A stretch of DNA of 64,000 nt from an uncultured Rhodospirillaceae bacterium (GTDB lineage: Bacteria; Pseudomonadota; Alphaproteobacteria; Rhodospirillales; Casp-alpha2): NCBI GenBank assembly GCA_913030825.1, contig CAJWCU010000004.1, forward strand, positions 124,001-188,000. Reading direction: 5' to 3'. Positions 18,879-27,785 of this stretch are shown here, piece by piece. The notes below the pieces were generated by a model, which saw only the letters and a program-made list of their open reading frames with translations, searched no databases and was not told where the DNA came from. A program made the position numbers and the translations under genes. Numbering within the stretch: position 1 is the first letter of the stretch; every line of letters starts with the position of its first letter.

Positions 18879-20651
18879 ATGTCTAATGCACACGCCCTGC
18901 CGGTTTCCGATACCGCCGCCGAAGACGCCCGCCGGTTCCAGGCGAACCTTGAACTCTTGGCGGAAATGTCGCGCGATTTCGCCGTGTCGCGGGACCTGGA
19001 CGCGGCGTTGCTCAAGGCCGTCGACCACATCACCTGTTCCGTGGATGCCGAAGGCGGTGCCCTGTTCCTGTTGGACGACGCGCAGGAAAACCTGGAATGT
19101 GTCGCCTGCGTCGGCGCCACGGAAATCACCGGTCTGGTGATCGCCGCCGACAAAGGCATCGTCGGCCGCGTGGTGCAGAACGATTTGGGCGAGATCGTCC
19201 GTGACGTCTCGAAAGACCCCAATTTCTTCGGCGGGGTGGACGAGAAGACCGGATACACCACGAAATCCATCCTTTGTGCGCCGTTGACGGTGAAGGATGA
19301 GCGCATCGGCGCCATCGAGCTGATCAACAAACGGGGCGGCGACGGTCTGTTCGATCCGGACGACCTGCATTTCCTGGCGGCTTTGGCGTCTTCGGCGGCG
19401 CTGGCCATCCTCAACGCGCGTCAAGCCGAGGCCCTGGTCGAACAGGAACGGATCAAGCGGGAGTTGGAACTGGCGCGGGAGATCCAAAGCTCCCTCTTGC
19501 CTCAGGCCGGCAGCGACGGCGCCGCGATCGCCGGGGTCAATCAGCCGGCCCGCGAGGTTTCCGGCGATTTCTTCGATCATTTCCCGTTGGACGACGGGCG
19601 GGTTTGTTTCTGTCTGGGCGATGTTTCCGGCAAGGGCATGAACGCGGCCTTGCTGATGGCCAAGACGGCCAGTCTGTATCGCTGTCTGGGCAAGGCGGTG
19701 TTGTCGCCCGGGCGTCTTCTGGCCCTGGTCAATCGCGAGATTTGCGAGACCGCCGCGCGCGGCATGTTCGTGACCATGGTCGGCGGCATCTTCGATCCGC
19801 GCACGGGCGTGGTGAAATTGGCCAATGCCGGGCACGAGCCGCCCCTGTTGCTGACGCCCGAGGGCGAGTTTCAGGCGTTCGAAGCGGACGGCCCGCCGCT
19901 CGGCATCATCGCCGATCCGCCCACCAAGGACGGCTATCCCGAAACCGAAATCAAATTGAACGGCGGCAGTCTGTGGATTTTCACCGACGGCGTGACGGAA
20001 GGCTACATCGACGGCGAGGGCACGGAATTGGGCGATGCCGGGGTCAAACGGATTCTGATGGAAACGGGCGGTAAGCCCCTGATGGAGCGGCTGGAGACCG
20101 TGGTCGGGGTGATCAAGCCCGGCGAATACGGCATGCGCGACGACGTGACCCTGTTGGGTGTGGTCGACGACGTGGCCGCCCGCCCGGCGGCCGAAGTCCA
20201 GGCGGCGTCCGCCGCCGCCGGGTCGGAAACGGTCATGTTCCTGCGCCTGCCGGCCCGGGCGGACCGGCTCAAGGTCATCCGCCAGGCCGTGCGTTCGGCT
20301 CTGGAATATCTGGTTTGCGAGGACGAAATGACCGAAGAGGTCATTCTGGCCGTCGATGAAGCCTGCCAAAACGTGGTGCGCCATGCCTACGGGGGTCGCG
20401 ACGACGGTGAAATCGCCGTGGAACTGCGCCGGGACGGCGACGATTTCCTGGTGGACATCCAGGACTTCGCGGCGCCCGTGGACTTGGAAGCGGTGAAAAG
20501 CCGCGATCTCGACGATATTCGGCCCGGCGGCCTGGGCGTCCACCTGATCCGCGAGATCATGGACGACGTTCAATTCGTGACGCCGCCCGCCGGGGTGGGT
20601 AATCTATTGCAACTGCGCAAGCGGCTTAAGACAAAAGCCGGCGCTTCTTGA
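18879..20651 (+). CDS. GAF - PP2C phosphatase (SpoIIE/RsbU type) - RsbW-like ATPase fusion
   Basis: A 590-residue cytoplasmic signalling protein with three parts: a GAF sensor domain (about 25-185), a PP2C-type phosphatase of the RsbU/SpoIIE kind (about 200-430; landmarks IQSSLLPQ, EVSGDFFDHF, GDVSGKGMNAAL, NAGHEPPLLL), and a C-terminal GHKL ATPase resembling anti-sigma kinases (about 455-590; N-box AVDEACQNVVRHAYGG). The phosphatase and kinase of a partner switch are thus in one chain. The STAS gene follows immediately, its ATG 11 bases after this stop. No sigma factor or separate kinase is nearby. It could reset the STAS protein's phosphorylation in response to a GAF signal. Confidence 0.92.
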   Translation: MSNAHALPVSDTAAEDARRFQANLELLAEMSRDFAVSRDLDAALLKAVDHITCSVDAEGGALFLLDDAQENLECVACVGATEITGLVIAADKGIVGRVVQNDLGEIVRDVSKDPNFFGGVDEKTGYTTKSILCAPLTVKDERIGAIELINKRGGDGLFDPDDLHFLAALASSAALAILNARQAEALVEQERIKRELELAREIQSSLLPQAGSDGAAIAGVNQPAREVSGDFFDHFPLDDGRVCFCLGDVSGKGMNAALLMAKTASLYRCLGKAVLSPGRLLALVNREICETAARGMFVTMVGGIFDPRTGVVKLANAGHEPPLLLTPEGEFQAFEADGPPLGIIADPPTKDGYPETEIKLNGGSLWIFTDGVTEGYIDGEGTELGDAGVKRILMETGGKPLMERLETVVGVIKPGEYGMRDDVTLLGVVDDVAARPAAEVQAASAAAGSETVMFLRLPARADRLKVIRQAVRSALEYLVCEDEMTEEVILAVDEACQNVVRHAYGGRDDGEIAVELRRDGDDFLVDIQDFAAPVDLEAVKSRDLDDIRPGGLGVHLIREIMDDVQFVTPPAGVGNLLQLRKRLKTKAGAS

Positions 20652-20662
20652 GGGGACTGGAC

Positions 20663-20983
20663 ATGAAGCACGAAGTCAAAGAGGCGGGTGCCTCCGTCGT
20701 CGTGGCGTTCGAAGGGGATATCGATCTGCAAACCTCGCCGGCGGCGCGCGAAGCGCTGCTGGAGGCCGTCGGCATGGGCAAACCCGTCGTCGTCGATCTC
20801 GCGGCGGTCTCGTACATCGATTCTTCCGGGGTGGCCTCGCTGGTCGAAGCCTTGCAGACCGCCAAAAAGGGGGGGCAGGACCTGACCTTGGCCGCCGTCA
20901 GCGAAGGCGCCATGCGGGTTCTCAAGCTGGCCCGTCTGGATGCCGTCTTCACGATCCATGACCGCGTCGACGACGCCGTCTGA
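20663..20983 (+). CDS. STAS domain anti-sigma-factor antagonist (SpoIIAA/RsbV-like)
   Basis: A 106-residue single STAS domain with the phosphorylation-site motif SYIDSSGVASLVEAL. ATG 20663 is preceded by TTGAGGGGACTGGAC. It directly follows the PP2C/kinase fusion gene and is its likely substrate. It also lies 91 bases before mlaE; in Mla systems the MlaB subunit is a STAS protein, and no other mlaB is present here, so a second or alternative role as MlaB should be kept open. Confidence 0.9.
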   Translation: MKHEVKEAGASVVVAFEGDIDLQTSPAAREALLEAVGMGKPVVVDLAAVSYIDSSGVASLVEALQTAKKGGQDLTLAAVSEGAMRVLKLARLDAVFTIHDRVDDAV

Positions 20984-21074
20984 TCCACCCGACCTGTCAG
21001 AGACCTGAAAGCCAACGACCTTAGGCTAGACGGCAAGGATAGAATACCAAGTTACCGCCGCAGGGGAGCCGCCG

Positions 21075-21890
21075 GTGCAGGAAGCAGAAACCAAGAACGG
21101 GTTCGTCAATTTCACCGAGAAAGTCGGGCGGCTGACCGTGGCCGGTGTCGAGGAAATCGGCATGGGTGCCATGATGGTGGTCGAAACGTTCTATTGGCTG
21201 ATCTTCGGGCGGCGCGAGAAACAGGCCGTGCGCCTGGGCGCCATCGCCGAACAATGCGTCGCCGTGGGCATTCAGGCGATCCCGATCATCGCCCTGTTGG
21301 CCGCGACCATCGGCATGATGCTGGCGATTCAGGGCATTCATACGCTGCGTATCTTCGGCGCCGAAAGCCGCGTTACCGTCGGTATTTCCTTTTCCGTCGT
21401 TCGTGAATTCGCGCCCCTGATTACCGGCATCGTCATCGCCGGGCGGTCGGGATCGGCGCTGGCCGCGCGGATCGGCACCATGAAGATCAACCAGGAAGTG
21501 GACGCGCTCTACGTCATGGGGATCAATCCGGTACGTTTCCTGGTCGTGCCGGCAATGGTCGCGATGATGATCATGCTGCCGGCGCTGACCCTGTTTTCCG
21601 ATTTCGTCGGTTTGTTCTTCGCGGGCGTTTACGTCAATCTGGACCTGGGGATCTCGCTCGCGGCCTATGCCGACGAAACCATCGAACTTCTCAGCGTCGA
21701 CGATCTGATGCACGGCCTGGGCAAAAGCGCCATCTTCGCCGTGTTGATCGCGGTTATCGGGGTCGTCAACGGGGCCTCGGTGCAGGGTGGTGCCGAAGGC
21801 GTGGGTAAGGCGACGACCCGCGCCGTGGTGCAATCCATATCGGCGATCATCGTCACCGACATGCTGTTCGCCTTCGTCGTGACGCGCTAG
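21075..21890 (+). CDS. mlaE: MlaE-type ABC transporter permease (phospholipid transport)
   Basis: Inner-membrane permease of the Mla/MCE lipid transporter, 271 residues with about five hydrophobic helices. Family motifs ALLAATIGMMLAIQGI, REFAPLITGIVIAGRSGSAL and the ARIGTMKINQEVDALYVMGI stretch are clear. The GTG start at 21075 (MQEAETKNG) lies after GGGGAGCC. First of four genes mlaE-mlaF-mlaD-lipoprotein. The Ttg2B/MlaE family moves lipids between inner and outer membranes. Confidence 0.95.
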   Translation: MQEAETKNGFVNFTEKVGRLTVAGVEEIGMGAMMVVETFYWLIFGRREKQAVRLGAIAEQCVAVGIQAIPIIALLAATIGMMLAIQGIHTLRIFGAESRVTVGISFSVVREFAPLITGIVIAGRSGSALAARIGTMKINQEVDALYVMGINPVRFLVVPAMVAMMIMLPALTLFSDFVGLFFAGVYVNLDLGISLAAYADETIELLSVDDLMHGLGKSAIFAVLIAVIGVVNGASVQGGAEGVGKATTRAVVQSISAIIVTDMLFAFVVTR

Positions 21891-21906
21891 GGGCCGGGAG
21901 AGAGAC

Positions 21907-22755
21907 ATGAGCGAGACCCCGGAGCCCCAGGAAACCGAAGCGTCGCCGCCGCGCAACGTGATCGAGGTCCGCGACCTGGTCACCCATTACGGTGACCGCA
22001 TGATCCTCAAGGGCATTTCCATGGATGTCCATGCCGACGAGATCATGGTCATCATGGGCGGTTCCGGGTCGGGCAAGTCGACCTTGCTGCGCCATCTGAT
22101 GGCGTTGGAGCATCATACCTCCGGGACCATGCGCATCCTGGGCCAGGACATCGACGAGTTGAACAACGTGGAGCTGGTCGACCTGCGCCAGAAACTGGGC
22201 GTGGCGTTCCAGGGCGGGGCGCTGTTTTCGTCCATGACCGTCGGCGAGAACGTCATGCTGCCGCTGTTCGAGCATACCAAGCTGGACCGCAAGACCATGG
22301 AGATCATGACCCGCATGAAGCTCCAGGTCGTCGAATTGGGCGGGTTCGAAAACCTCATGCCGTCGGAATTGTCGGGCGGCATGATCAAGCGCGCGGCCTT
22401 CGCCCGGGCCATCGTCATGGACCCCAAGATTTTGTTTTGCGATGAACCGTCGGCCGGGCTCGACCCGGTCGTCGCCTCGCAACTGGACGATCTGATTCTG
22501 CTGCTGCGCGATGCATTGGGTATGACGGTCGTGGTGGTCACCCACGAGTTGGAAAGTGCTTTCAAGATCGCCGACCGCATCACCGTGCTGGATCGCGGCG
22601 AAATCCTGTTCATCGGCACGCCCGACGAATTGCGGGCGAGCGACAATCAACGCATTCAGAACCTGCTGAACCGGGTGGCGGAAGACGACACCATGGACGC
22701 AGAAACCTATCTCAACCGCTTGACGGGTGACGAACCCGCGTACAGGCCCCTGTAA
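21907..22755 (+). CDS. mlaF: MlaF-type ABC transporter ATPase
   Basis: Cytoplasmic ATPase of the Mla lipid transporter, 282 residues. Walker A GGSGSGKST is at residues 51-59, the signature motif is ELSGGMIKRAAFARAI, Walker B is KILFCDEPSAGLDP and the switch His is in VVVVTHELESAF. It starts 16 bases after mlaE behind GGGAGAGAG and ends 24 bases before mlaD. A C-terminal extension after the ATPase core (about residues 245-282) is like the MlaF tail that contacts MlaB. Confidence 0.96.
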   Translation: MSETPEPQETEASPPRNVIEVRDLVTHYGDRMILKGISMDVHADEIMVIMGGSGSGKSTLLRHLMALEHHTSGTMRILGQDIDELNNVELVDLRQKLGVAFQGGALFSSMTVGENVMLPLFEHTKLDRKTMEIMTRMKLQVVELGGFENLMPSELSGGMIKRAAFARAIVMDPKILFCDEPSAGLDPVVASQLDDLILLLRDALGMTVVVVTHELESAFKIADRITVLDRGEILFIGTPDELRASDNQRIQNLLNRVAEDDTMDAETYLNRLTGDEPAYRPL

Positions 22756-22779
22756 GCCGCGAGACGAGAGAACCGAAAC

Positions 22780-23790
22780 GTGAGAAGCAACAAGATAAAT
22801 TACCTGATGGTCGGGACCTTCGTCCTGCTCATGCTTGGCGGATTGGTCGTCGCGCTTTCCGTGCTGACCGGGCGGACGGGATCGACCGATCCATATTACA
22901 CCTACTATTCGAACGTCACCGGAGTGAAGTTCGGAACGCAAGTGGTCTACGAGGGCTTCCCCATCGGCCAAGTGGTCTCGGTCACCCCCGAGCCCAGCAA
23001 GGGCGGCATGCGGTTCCGCGTCGATTTCGAAATCGAAAAGGGATGGCAGGTTCCCAAGGACAGCGTCGTGCGGATCGCCGCCCCGGGGCTTCTCGCGGCG
23101 GTGACGCTGAGCATTTCCGCGGGCGCCGGCCCGGCGGCCCTGCTGGCGGGCTCGGAAGTCACGTCGGAAGAAGGCGGCGATCTGTTCGCCGTGGTCTCCG
23201 GCGTCGCCGAAAAGCTGGGCGGTCTCGCCGACGGTAGCATCGCGCCGCTGTTGGCCAACGTCGACAAGGCGGTCAGCAGCGTCAACAAGATGCTGGAAAA
23301 CGACGGCGAGGTGCTGGTCCGCGATCTGAAACTCCTGATCCAGGACGCCTCGTTGCTGGTCGCCGATATCTCGCGCCGCGTTCCCGTGGTCATCGACAAC
23401 ATGGAATTGATCGCCGCCGACGTGAAATCTTTCTCCGGCGAATTAAAGGCCGTGGCGACCCCGGAGAACCGCAAGCTTTTGGAAGAGACCGTGGCCAACC
23501 TGAACAACGCCACCAGCGATGCCCGCGCCGCCATGGTCAACGGCGAGAAGCTGATGACCACGATGAACGATATGGTGACACGGAACGACGGTGATCTGCG
23601 CCGGACCATCAAGGATACCCGCTACGTCGTCGAAAGCTTCGCCCGGCGGATCGACGCCATCAATGAAAACCTGGAAGGCATGTCGCGCAATATGTTGGAA
23701 TTCTCGCGCCAGATCAGGCAAAGCCCTGGCCTGTTGTTGAACAGTAAGCCGGTGACAGATGAAGCCCAGGCGGGAGGATCCGCGCGATGA
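22780..23790 (+). CDS. mlaD: MlaD-type MCE domain lipid-binding protein
   Basis: Periplasmic substrate-binding subunit of the Mla system, 336 residues. One N-terminal membrane anchor (about residues 8-30), then an MCE domain beginning YYTYYSNVTGVKFGTQVVYEG, then a long helical tail (about 150-336) of the type that forms a channel in larger MCE proteins. It is longer than E. coli MlaD (about 183 residues). Start GTG 22780. Its last four bases overlap the start of the lipoprotein gene. Confidence 0.92.
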   Translation: MRSNKINYLMVGTFVLLMLGGLVVALSVLTGRTGSTDPYYTYYSNVTGVKFGTQVVYEGFPIGQVVSVTPEPSKGGMRFRVDFEIEKGWQVPKDSVVRIAAPGLLAAVTLSISAGAGPAALLAGSEVTSEEGGDLFAVVSGVAEKLGGLADGSIAPLLANVDKAVSSVNKMLENDGEVLVRDLKLLIQDASLLVADISRRVPVVIDNMELIAADVKSFSGELKAVATPENRKLLEETVANLNNATSDARAAMVNGEKLMTTMNDMVTRNDGDLRRTIKDTRYVVESFARRIDAINENLEGMSRNMLEFSRQIRQSPGLLLNSKPVTDEAQAGGSAR

Positions 23791-24392
23791 CCGTCGTTAT
23801 GACCAAACGGATTTTCGCCCTTCTTCTGGTGGCTGCTTTGGCGGCTTGCGGCGGCAATGCCGAGGTGCCGGAGAACCATTTCTATCGGCTTGAGGTCGCG
23901 GCGCCGGAGACACCGGGCAAGAAGCTGATGGACGGCGTTCTCGAGGTCGACCGATTGCTGGCCACGGGGGAATTGTCGCAACGCTCTATCGTCTATCGCC
24001 GGGCCGACAACCCGTTGCAGCTGCGCGCCTATCACTATCATTTCTGGAACGAGCCGCCGGGGGTCCTGCTGCAGGCTGAATTGGTCAAGTACCTGCGGGC
24101 GGCCGGGGTCGCCGACAAGGTTCTGGCACCGGAAATGCGGGCCCAGGCGGCCTATGCCGTGACGGGCCGGGTGGTCAAGCTTGAGCGCGTCGTGGGCGGT
24201 GCGGGGACCGGCACGTTCGAGATCAATCTCGTTCTGCGGCGGGTCAGCGACGGCAAGGTCCTGGTCGCGAAAACCTATGAGCGGACGGTGACACCCGCCG
24301 ACGACGGTCTGACCGCCCTGGCCCAGGCCTTCGCCGGCGCGGCCCGCGACGTGTTCAAGTCCTTTGTAGACGACATTGCCGCGCAAATCTGA
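23787..24392 (+). CDS. ABC-type transport auxiliary lipoprotein (PqiC/DUF330-like)
   Basis: A 201-residue outer-membrane-type lipoprotein. The signal ends in the lipobox LAACGG (Cys about 21). The body resembles the ABC_trans_aux family that accompanies MCE operons: EVDRLLATGELSQRSIVYR and HYHFWNEPPGVLLQAELVKYL. The ATG overlaps the mlaD stop (ATGA), so translation is coupled. Likely links the Mla complex to the outer membrane. The 3' end overlaps the next gene's proposed TTG start by 17 bases. Confidence 0.88.
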   Translation: MTVVMTKRIFALLLVAALAACGGNAEVPENHFYRLEVAAPETPGKKLMDGVLEVDRLLATGELSQRSIVYRRADNPLQLRAYHYHFWNEPPGVLLQAELVKYLRAAGVADKVLAPEMRAQAAYAVTGRVVKLERVVGGAGTGTFEINLVLRRVSDGKVLVAKTYERTVTPADDGLTALAQAFAGAARDVFKSFVDDIAAQI

Positions 24393-25743
24393 TGCCCGGG
24401 GCGGACGGTCCGGCCGGCGCGGCCGGCCGCAGGGCCGCCGCCGGGGAAACACGCCTGAATTCCGCGAACCCGCCCGCGTGATCGTGACCGCCGTCGCGGC
24501 CCAGGGTGACGGCCTGGCCGACCTTGCCGACGGCCGGCGCCTGTTCATTCCCTTCGCGGCCCCCGGAGACGAGGTCGACGTTCTGATCGGCCCGTCACGC
24601 GGTGACGGGTTCGAGGCCCGGATCGAGACCTTCGTCGCGCGCGGCCCCCGGGCCGAGCCCTTCTGCGCGCATTTCGAGACCTGCGGCGGCTGTTCCGTTC
24701 AGCATCTGTCCGAGGTCGATTATCACGCTTGGAAACGCGGCATCCTGGTTCAGGCCCTGGCCCGGCGCGGCCTGCATCCCGAGGTCGACGAGATCGAAGC
24801 CTTGCCCCGCGACGGTCGCCGCCGGGTGACCTTTCAGGCGCTGGGCACCGCCAAGGGCGCGATTCTGGGATTCGCCCAACGGCGCGGCCACCACTTGATC
24901 GACCTGGACGCCTGTCCTCTGGTTCGCCCGGAATTGAACGCCTTGCTGGCGCCCTTGCGGGACGTGCTGGCGGGGCTTTTGGAATCGGGCGAACGGGCGC
25001 GTATCGCCCTGGCACGGGTCGAAGGGCCGGAGGGCCCGGCCATCGACATGGTCGTCGAACGGGACCGCGAACCGGATTTGGCGGCGCGCGAGGTCTTGGC
25101 CGATTTCGCCCGGGATCAGGGGTTGGCGCGGCTTTCGTGGCGCGATGCCGACGGCCATTGTGAGCCGGTCGCCCATCTGTCGCCGGTCGCCGCGACCTTC
25201 GGTCCGGCCCCCGTGGACCTGCCACCCGGCGGTTTCATGCAGCCGACGGCCGCGGGCGAGGAGATCTTGCGCCGGGCCGTGCTGGCGGGTGCGGAAGGGG
25301 CGCAACGGATCGTCGAGCTTTATGCCGGGGCGGGGACCTTCACCATGGCGCTGGCCAAGGGGCGCCACGTCCATGCCGTGGATGCGGACGATGCCCTGAC
25401 CCGTGCCTTGGCGGGTTCGGCCGGGCGGGCCGGGCTGGGCGGGCGCATATCGGCGGAAACCCGCGATCTGGCCGCGCGGCCGTTGTTGGCGTCGGAATTG
25501 AAAGACGCGGATACGGCGGTGCTCGACCCGCCGCGCGCCGGGGCCAAGGCCCAGGTCGCGGAAATCATCGGGGCGCCTAATATCCGCCGTGTCGTTATGG
25601 TGTCCTGCAACCCCCAGACCTTCGCCCGTGATCTCAGCCTATTGACCGACGGCGGGTTCGATCTGGTGGGGCCGGTCACACCCGTGGACCAGTTTCCCTG
25701 GTCCCATCACCTGGAATGCGTGGCGGTTCTGACGCGGGCGTGA
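24376..25743 (+). CDS. RNA m5U methyltransferase, TrmA/RlmD family
   Basis: SAM-dependent enzyme that methylates a uridine in rRNA or tRNA; the exact target cannot be set from sequence. The frame is 455 residues. After a basic N-terminal tail comes a TRAM-like segment (ARVIVTAVAAQGDGLADL), a 4Fe-4S site with Cys in FCAHFETCGGCSVQHL, the SAM-binding ELYAGAGTFTMAL and the catalytic Cys in MVSCNPQTFARDL. The proposed start is TTG 24376, overlapping the lipoprotein gene; an in-frame GTG near 24478 would remove the basic tail and is a real alternative. Its stop is two bases from the convergent gapR stop. Confidence 0.9.
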   Translation: MPRKSDARGGRSGRRGRPQGRRRGNTPEFREPARVIVTAVAAQGDGLADLADGRRLFIPFAAPGDEVDVLIGPSRGDGFEARIETFVARGPRAEPFCAHFETCGGCSVQHLSEVDYHAWKRGILVQALARRGLHPEVDEIEALPRDGRRRVTFQALGTAKGAILGFAQRRGHHLIDLDACPLVRPELNALLAPLRDVLAGLLESGERARIALARVEGPEGPAIDMVVERDREPDLAAREVLADFARDQGLARLSWRDADGHCEPVAHLSPVAATFGPAPVDLPPGGFMQPTAAGEEILRRAVLAGAEGAQRIVELYAGAGTFTMALAKGRHVHAVDADDALTRALAGSAGRAGLGGRISAETRDLAARPLLASELKDADTAVLDPPRAGAKAQVAEIIGAPNIRRVVMVSCNPQTFARDLSLLTDGGFDLVGPVTPVDQFPWSHHLECVAVLTRA

Positions 25744-25745
25744 GC

Positions 25746-25991
25746 CTAGGCCATGCCGAGGGCGCGCATATAGATGCTCAGCACCTCTTCCATCTCGTTG
25801 CGGTCGTTGGGTTCCATCTTCCGCAGGCGGATCAGCTGACGCATGATCTTGACGTCGAAGCCGGCGGATTTGGCTTCGGAATAGACTTCCTTGATGTCGT
25901 CGGCCAGGGCCTTTTTCTCTTCTTCCAGACGTTCGATCCGGTCGATCAGAGCTTTCAGCCGCTCGCTCGCGGCGCCGCCAATTTCACTCAT
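25746..25991 (-). CDS. gapR: GapR family DNA-binding protein (DUF2312)
   Basis: An 81-residue, mostly helical coiled-coil protein with the DUF2312 signature: RLKALIDRIERLEEEKKALA, DIKEVYSEAKSAGFDVKIMR and the MRALGMA end. In Caulobacter, GapR binds overtwisted, A+T-rich DNA in front of replication and transcription and is needed for chromosome structure. Full length, own promoter upstream (25992-26100). It converges with the methyltransferase gene with only two bases between stops. Confidence 0.93.
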   Translation of the reverse strand: MSEIGGAASERLKALIDRIERLEEEKKALADDIKEVYSEAKSAGFDVKIMRQLIRLRKMEPNDRNEMEEVLSIYMRALGMA

Positions 25992-26202
25992 GCTGGGCTG
26001 TCCTTGGATTGTTGTTCGAAAAACGGAAATTCAGGATGCGGGCGCACCATAAGTGCCCTGGCGGGCCCGGGCAAGCGGGTGAAAAGCGGGGATAAACGGG
26101 AGGTGCGTTTTTTCGCCCGGGATATGTTCAAACCTGCGTCCATCCATGTATGATTGAACGAATATCCAAGTAAGGTGCTTCTATAAAAAGGGGTTTCAAG
26201 CC

Positions 26203-27303
26203 TTGGCCGTTTACAAATTCGACCGCGTTTCGATCATGGTCTGCGAGGACAACGCCTTCGTTCGGCGAACCTTGGAGGATGTCCTGCGCCAGTTCGGGTT
26301 CGAACGCATCACCATGTGCAAGAACGGCCAGGAAGCGATCGAAAACCTGAAGCTTCTGAAACAAGCAAAGAATCCGGGCCCCGACCTGATCGTCGCGGAT
26401 CTGGTGATGGCGCCGATCAACGGCTTGCTATTGTGCCGCTGGTGCCGGTCGGCCAAGGAAACGCCCAATCGCATGGTGCCGTTCATCATGTTGTCCGGCG
26501 CCGCCGATCAGGATTACGTCGGCTCGGCCCGTGACCTGGGCGCCACGGAATTCCTGGCCAAGCCGTTTTCCGGGGAAACCGTGTACAAGAAACTGCTGGA
26601 AGTCATCGATTTCCCCCGTCAGTTCGTCATGAACCAGAATTATTTCGGCCCCGACCGCCGGCGCAAGAAAGACCCGCCGCCGGGTGAGACAGACCGCCGG
26701 GAAAAGGCGGAAGAGGATTGCACCGTCGTTTATTCGGCCGAGAAGATGACCAAGCCGAAGGCCGAAAGCGACGTCTTCCTGTTCAAGCCGAACAACTATC
26801 TTCAGGAAAAATGCGCCGGCGGGCGCATGAATCCCGGCGAACGCGGCGAAATGCCGACGGCGGTCATCGAGCAGGCGGAACAGAAGCTGGAGCGCGCGGC
26901 GCTGGACTTCACCAAATGGGCGCAGGACTATTTGGGCCGCCTTTCGGATCTGTGTACCCAGGCCCTGCTGGAGCCGGGCCGCCGGACGCAGCAGTTCGTC
27001 GAGATCAATCAGGTCGCATTGGAATTGCGCGGCCAGGGCGGGACCTTCGGCTATCCGTTGATTTCGACCTTCGGCAAGATGTTGTTCGATTCCTCGCGCG
27101 AAGGCTGCCGCGAGGACGATGCCCAGGTGGAAATCGTCAAGGCGCACGTCGATGCCATGCGCGCCGTCCTGCGCGAGAAGATTTCCGGCGACGGCGGCGA
27201 GGTCGGCAAGGCATTGATCGCGGCGCTGCGCGAAGGCATCGAAAAGCAGGAAAAGGCCCGTAAGGCCAAAAATGACGAGTTGAAGGAACAGGCCGGCGGT
27301 TGA
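26203..27303 (+). CDS. Response regulator with unrecognised C-terminal helical domain
   Basis: A 366-residue protein. The receiver domain (about 1-130) has the acidic pair in VCEDNAFV, the phospho-Asp in VADLVMAPINGLLLCRW, the Ser/Thr position in MLSGAADQD and Lys in FLAKPFSGE. A linker NYFGPDRRRKKDPPPGE follows. The remaining 200 residues are helical and not a DNA-binding or enzymatic domain I recognise. The start is TTG 26203 after AAAAAGGGG. No histidine kinase is adjacent, so it is an orphan. Possibly a scaffold or phosphate-relay element; function not assigned. Confidence 0.85.
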   Translation: MAVYKFDRVSIMVCEDNAFVRRTLEDVLRQFGFERITMCKNGQEAIENLKLLKQAKNPGPDLIVADLVMAPINGLLLCRWCRSAKETPNRMVPFIMLSGAADQDYVGSARDLGATEFLAKPFSGETVYKKLLEVIDFPRQFVMNQNYFGPDRRRKKDPPPGETDRREKAEEDCTVVYSAEKMTKPKAESDVFLFKPNNYLQEKCAGGRMNPGERGEMPTAVIEQAEQKLERAALDFTKWAQDYLGRLSDLCTQALLEPGRRTQQFVEINQVALELRGQGGTFGYPLISTFGKMLFDSSREGCREDDAQVEIVKAHVDAMRAVLREKISGDGGEVGKALIAALREGIEKQEKARKAKNDELKEQAGG

Positions 27304-27337
27304 GCTCCGGCCCTGCTCTTATCCTCTTAATCCCCTA

Positions 27338-27766
27338 TCAGGCGGGCACGCCCGGCCATTCCAACGTATCCGTCATCTGCCGGATCGCTTCCTGAACGGC
27401 GGCTTCGGTGATGCGCTCGATCGCTTCTTCCGCGGTGACCCAGACGCGGCGGCGAAAATGCTTCTCGTCCCAATCGTCCAACGCGCGGGTGACCTGAAAC
27501 GGGAAGATCTGGACCCGGTAGACCTGATCGAATTTCGAATAGAAATACTCGCCGAGGGACTCTCTACCCGGCTCGCCCAACAGGCCCGCTTCTTCCAACG
27601 CTTCTTTGGCGGCAGATGCCTGCGGTGTCATGTTGGGCTCCACCGTGCCCTTGGGCACGATCCATCGGCCGGTATTGCGCGACGTGATCAGGGCGATTTC
27701 CAATCCCGGCGCGCCCAGGAAATAGGGGACGACGCAGGATTGTTGGATGGGCGGAGGTTTCAGCAA
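27338..27766 (-). CDS. Nudix hydrolase
   Basis: A 142-residue pyrophosphohydrolase of the Nudix family. The Nudix box runs about residues 40-62 and ends KEALEEAGLLG; the usual Arg is Lys and the early Glu position is Met, so the box is somewhat relaxed, as in several alphaproteobacterial relatives that cleave diphosphoinositol-type or nucleotide substrates. PKGTVEP before it is family-like. Start TTG at 27766, 19 bases after the YbdK stop, so probably third in an operon with YbdK and the N-formylglutamate amidohydrolase homologue. Substrate unknown. Confidence 0.85.
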   Translation of the reverse strand: MLKPPPIQQSCVVPYFLGAPGLEIALITSRNTGRWIVPKGTVEPNMTPQASAAKEALEEAGLLGEPGRESLGEYFYSKFDQVYRVQIFPFQVTRALDDWDEKHFRRRVWVTAEEAIERITEAAVQEAIRQMTDTLEWPGVPA

Positions 27767-27785
27767 GGCTCTACTCGGGTCGGTT

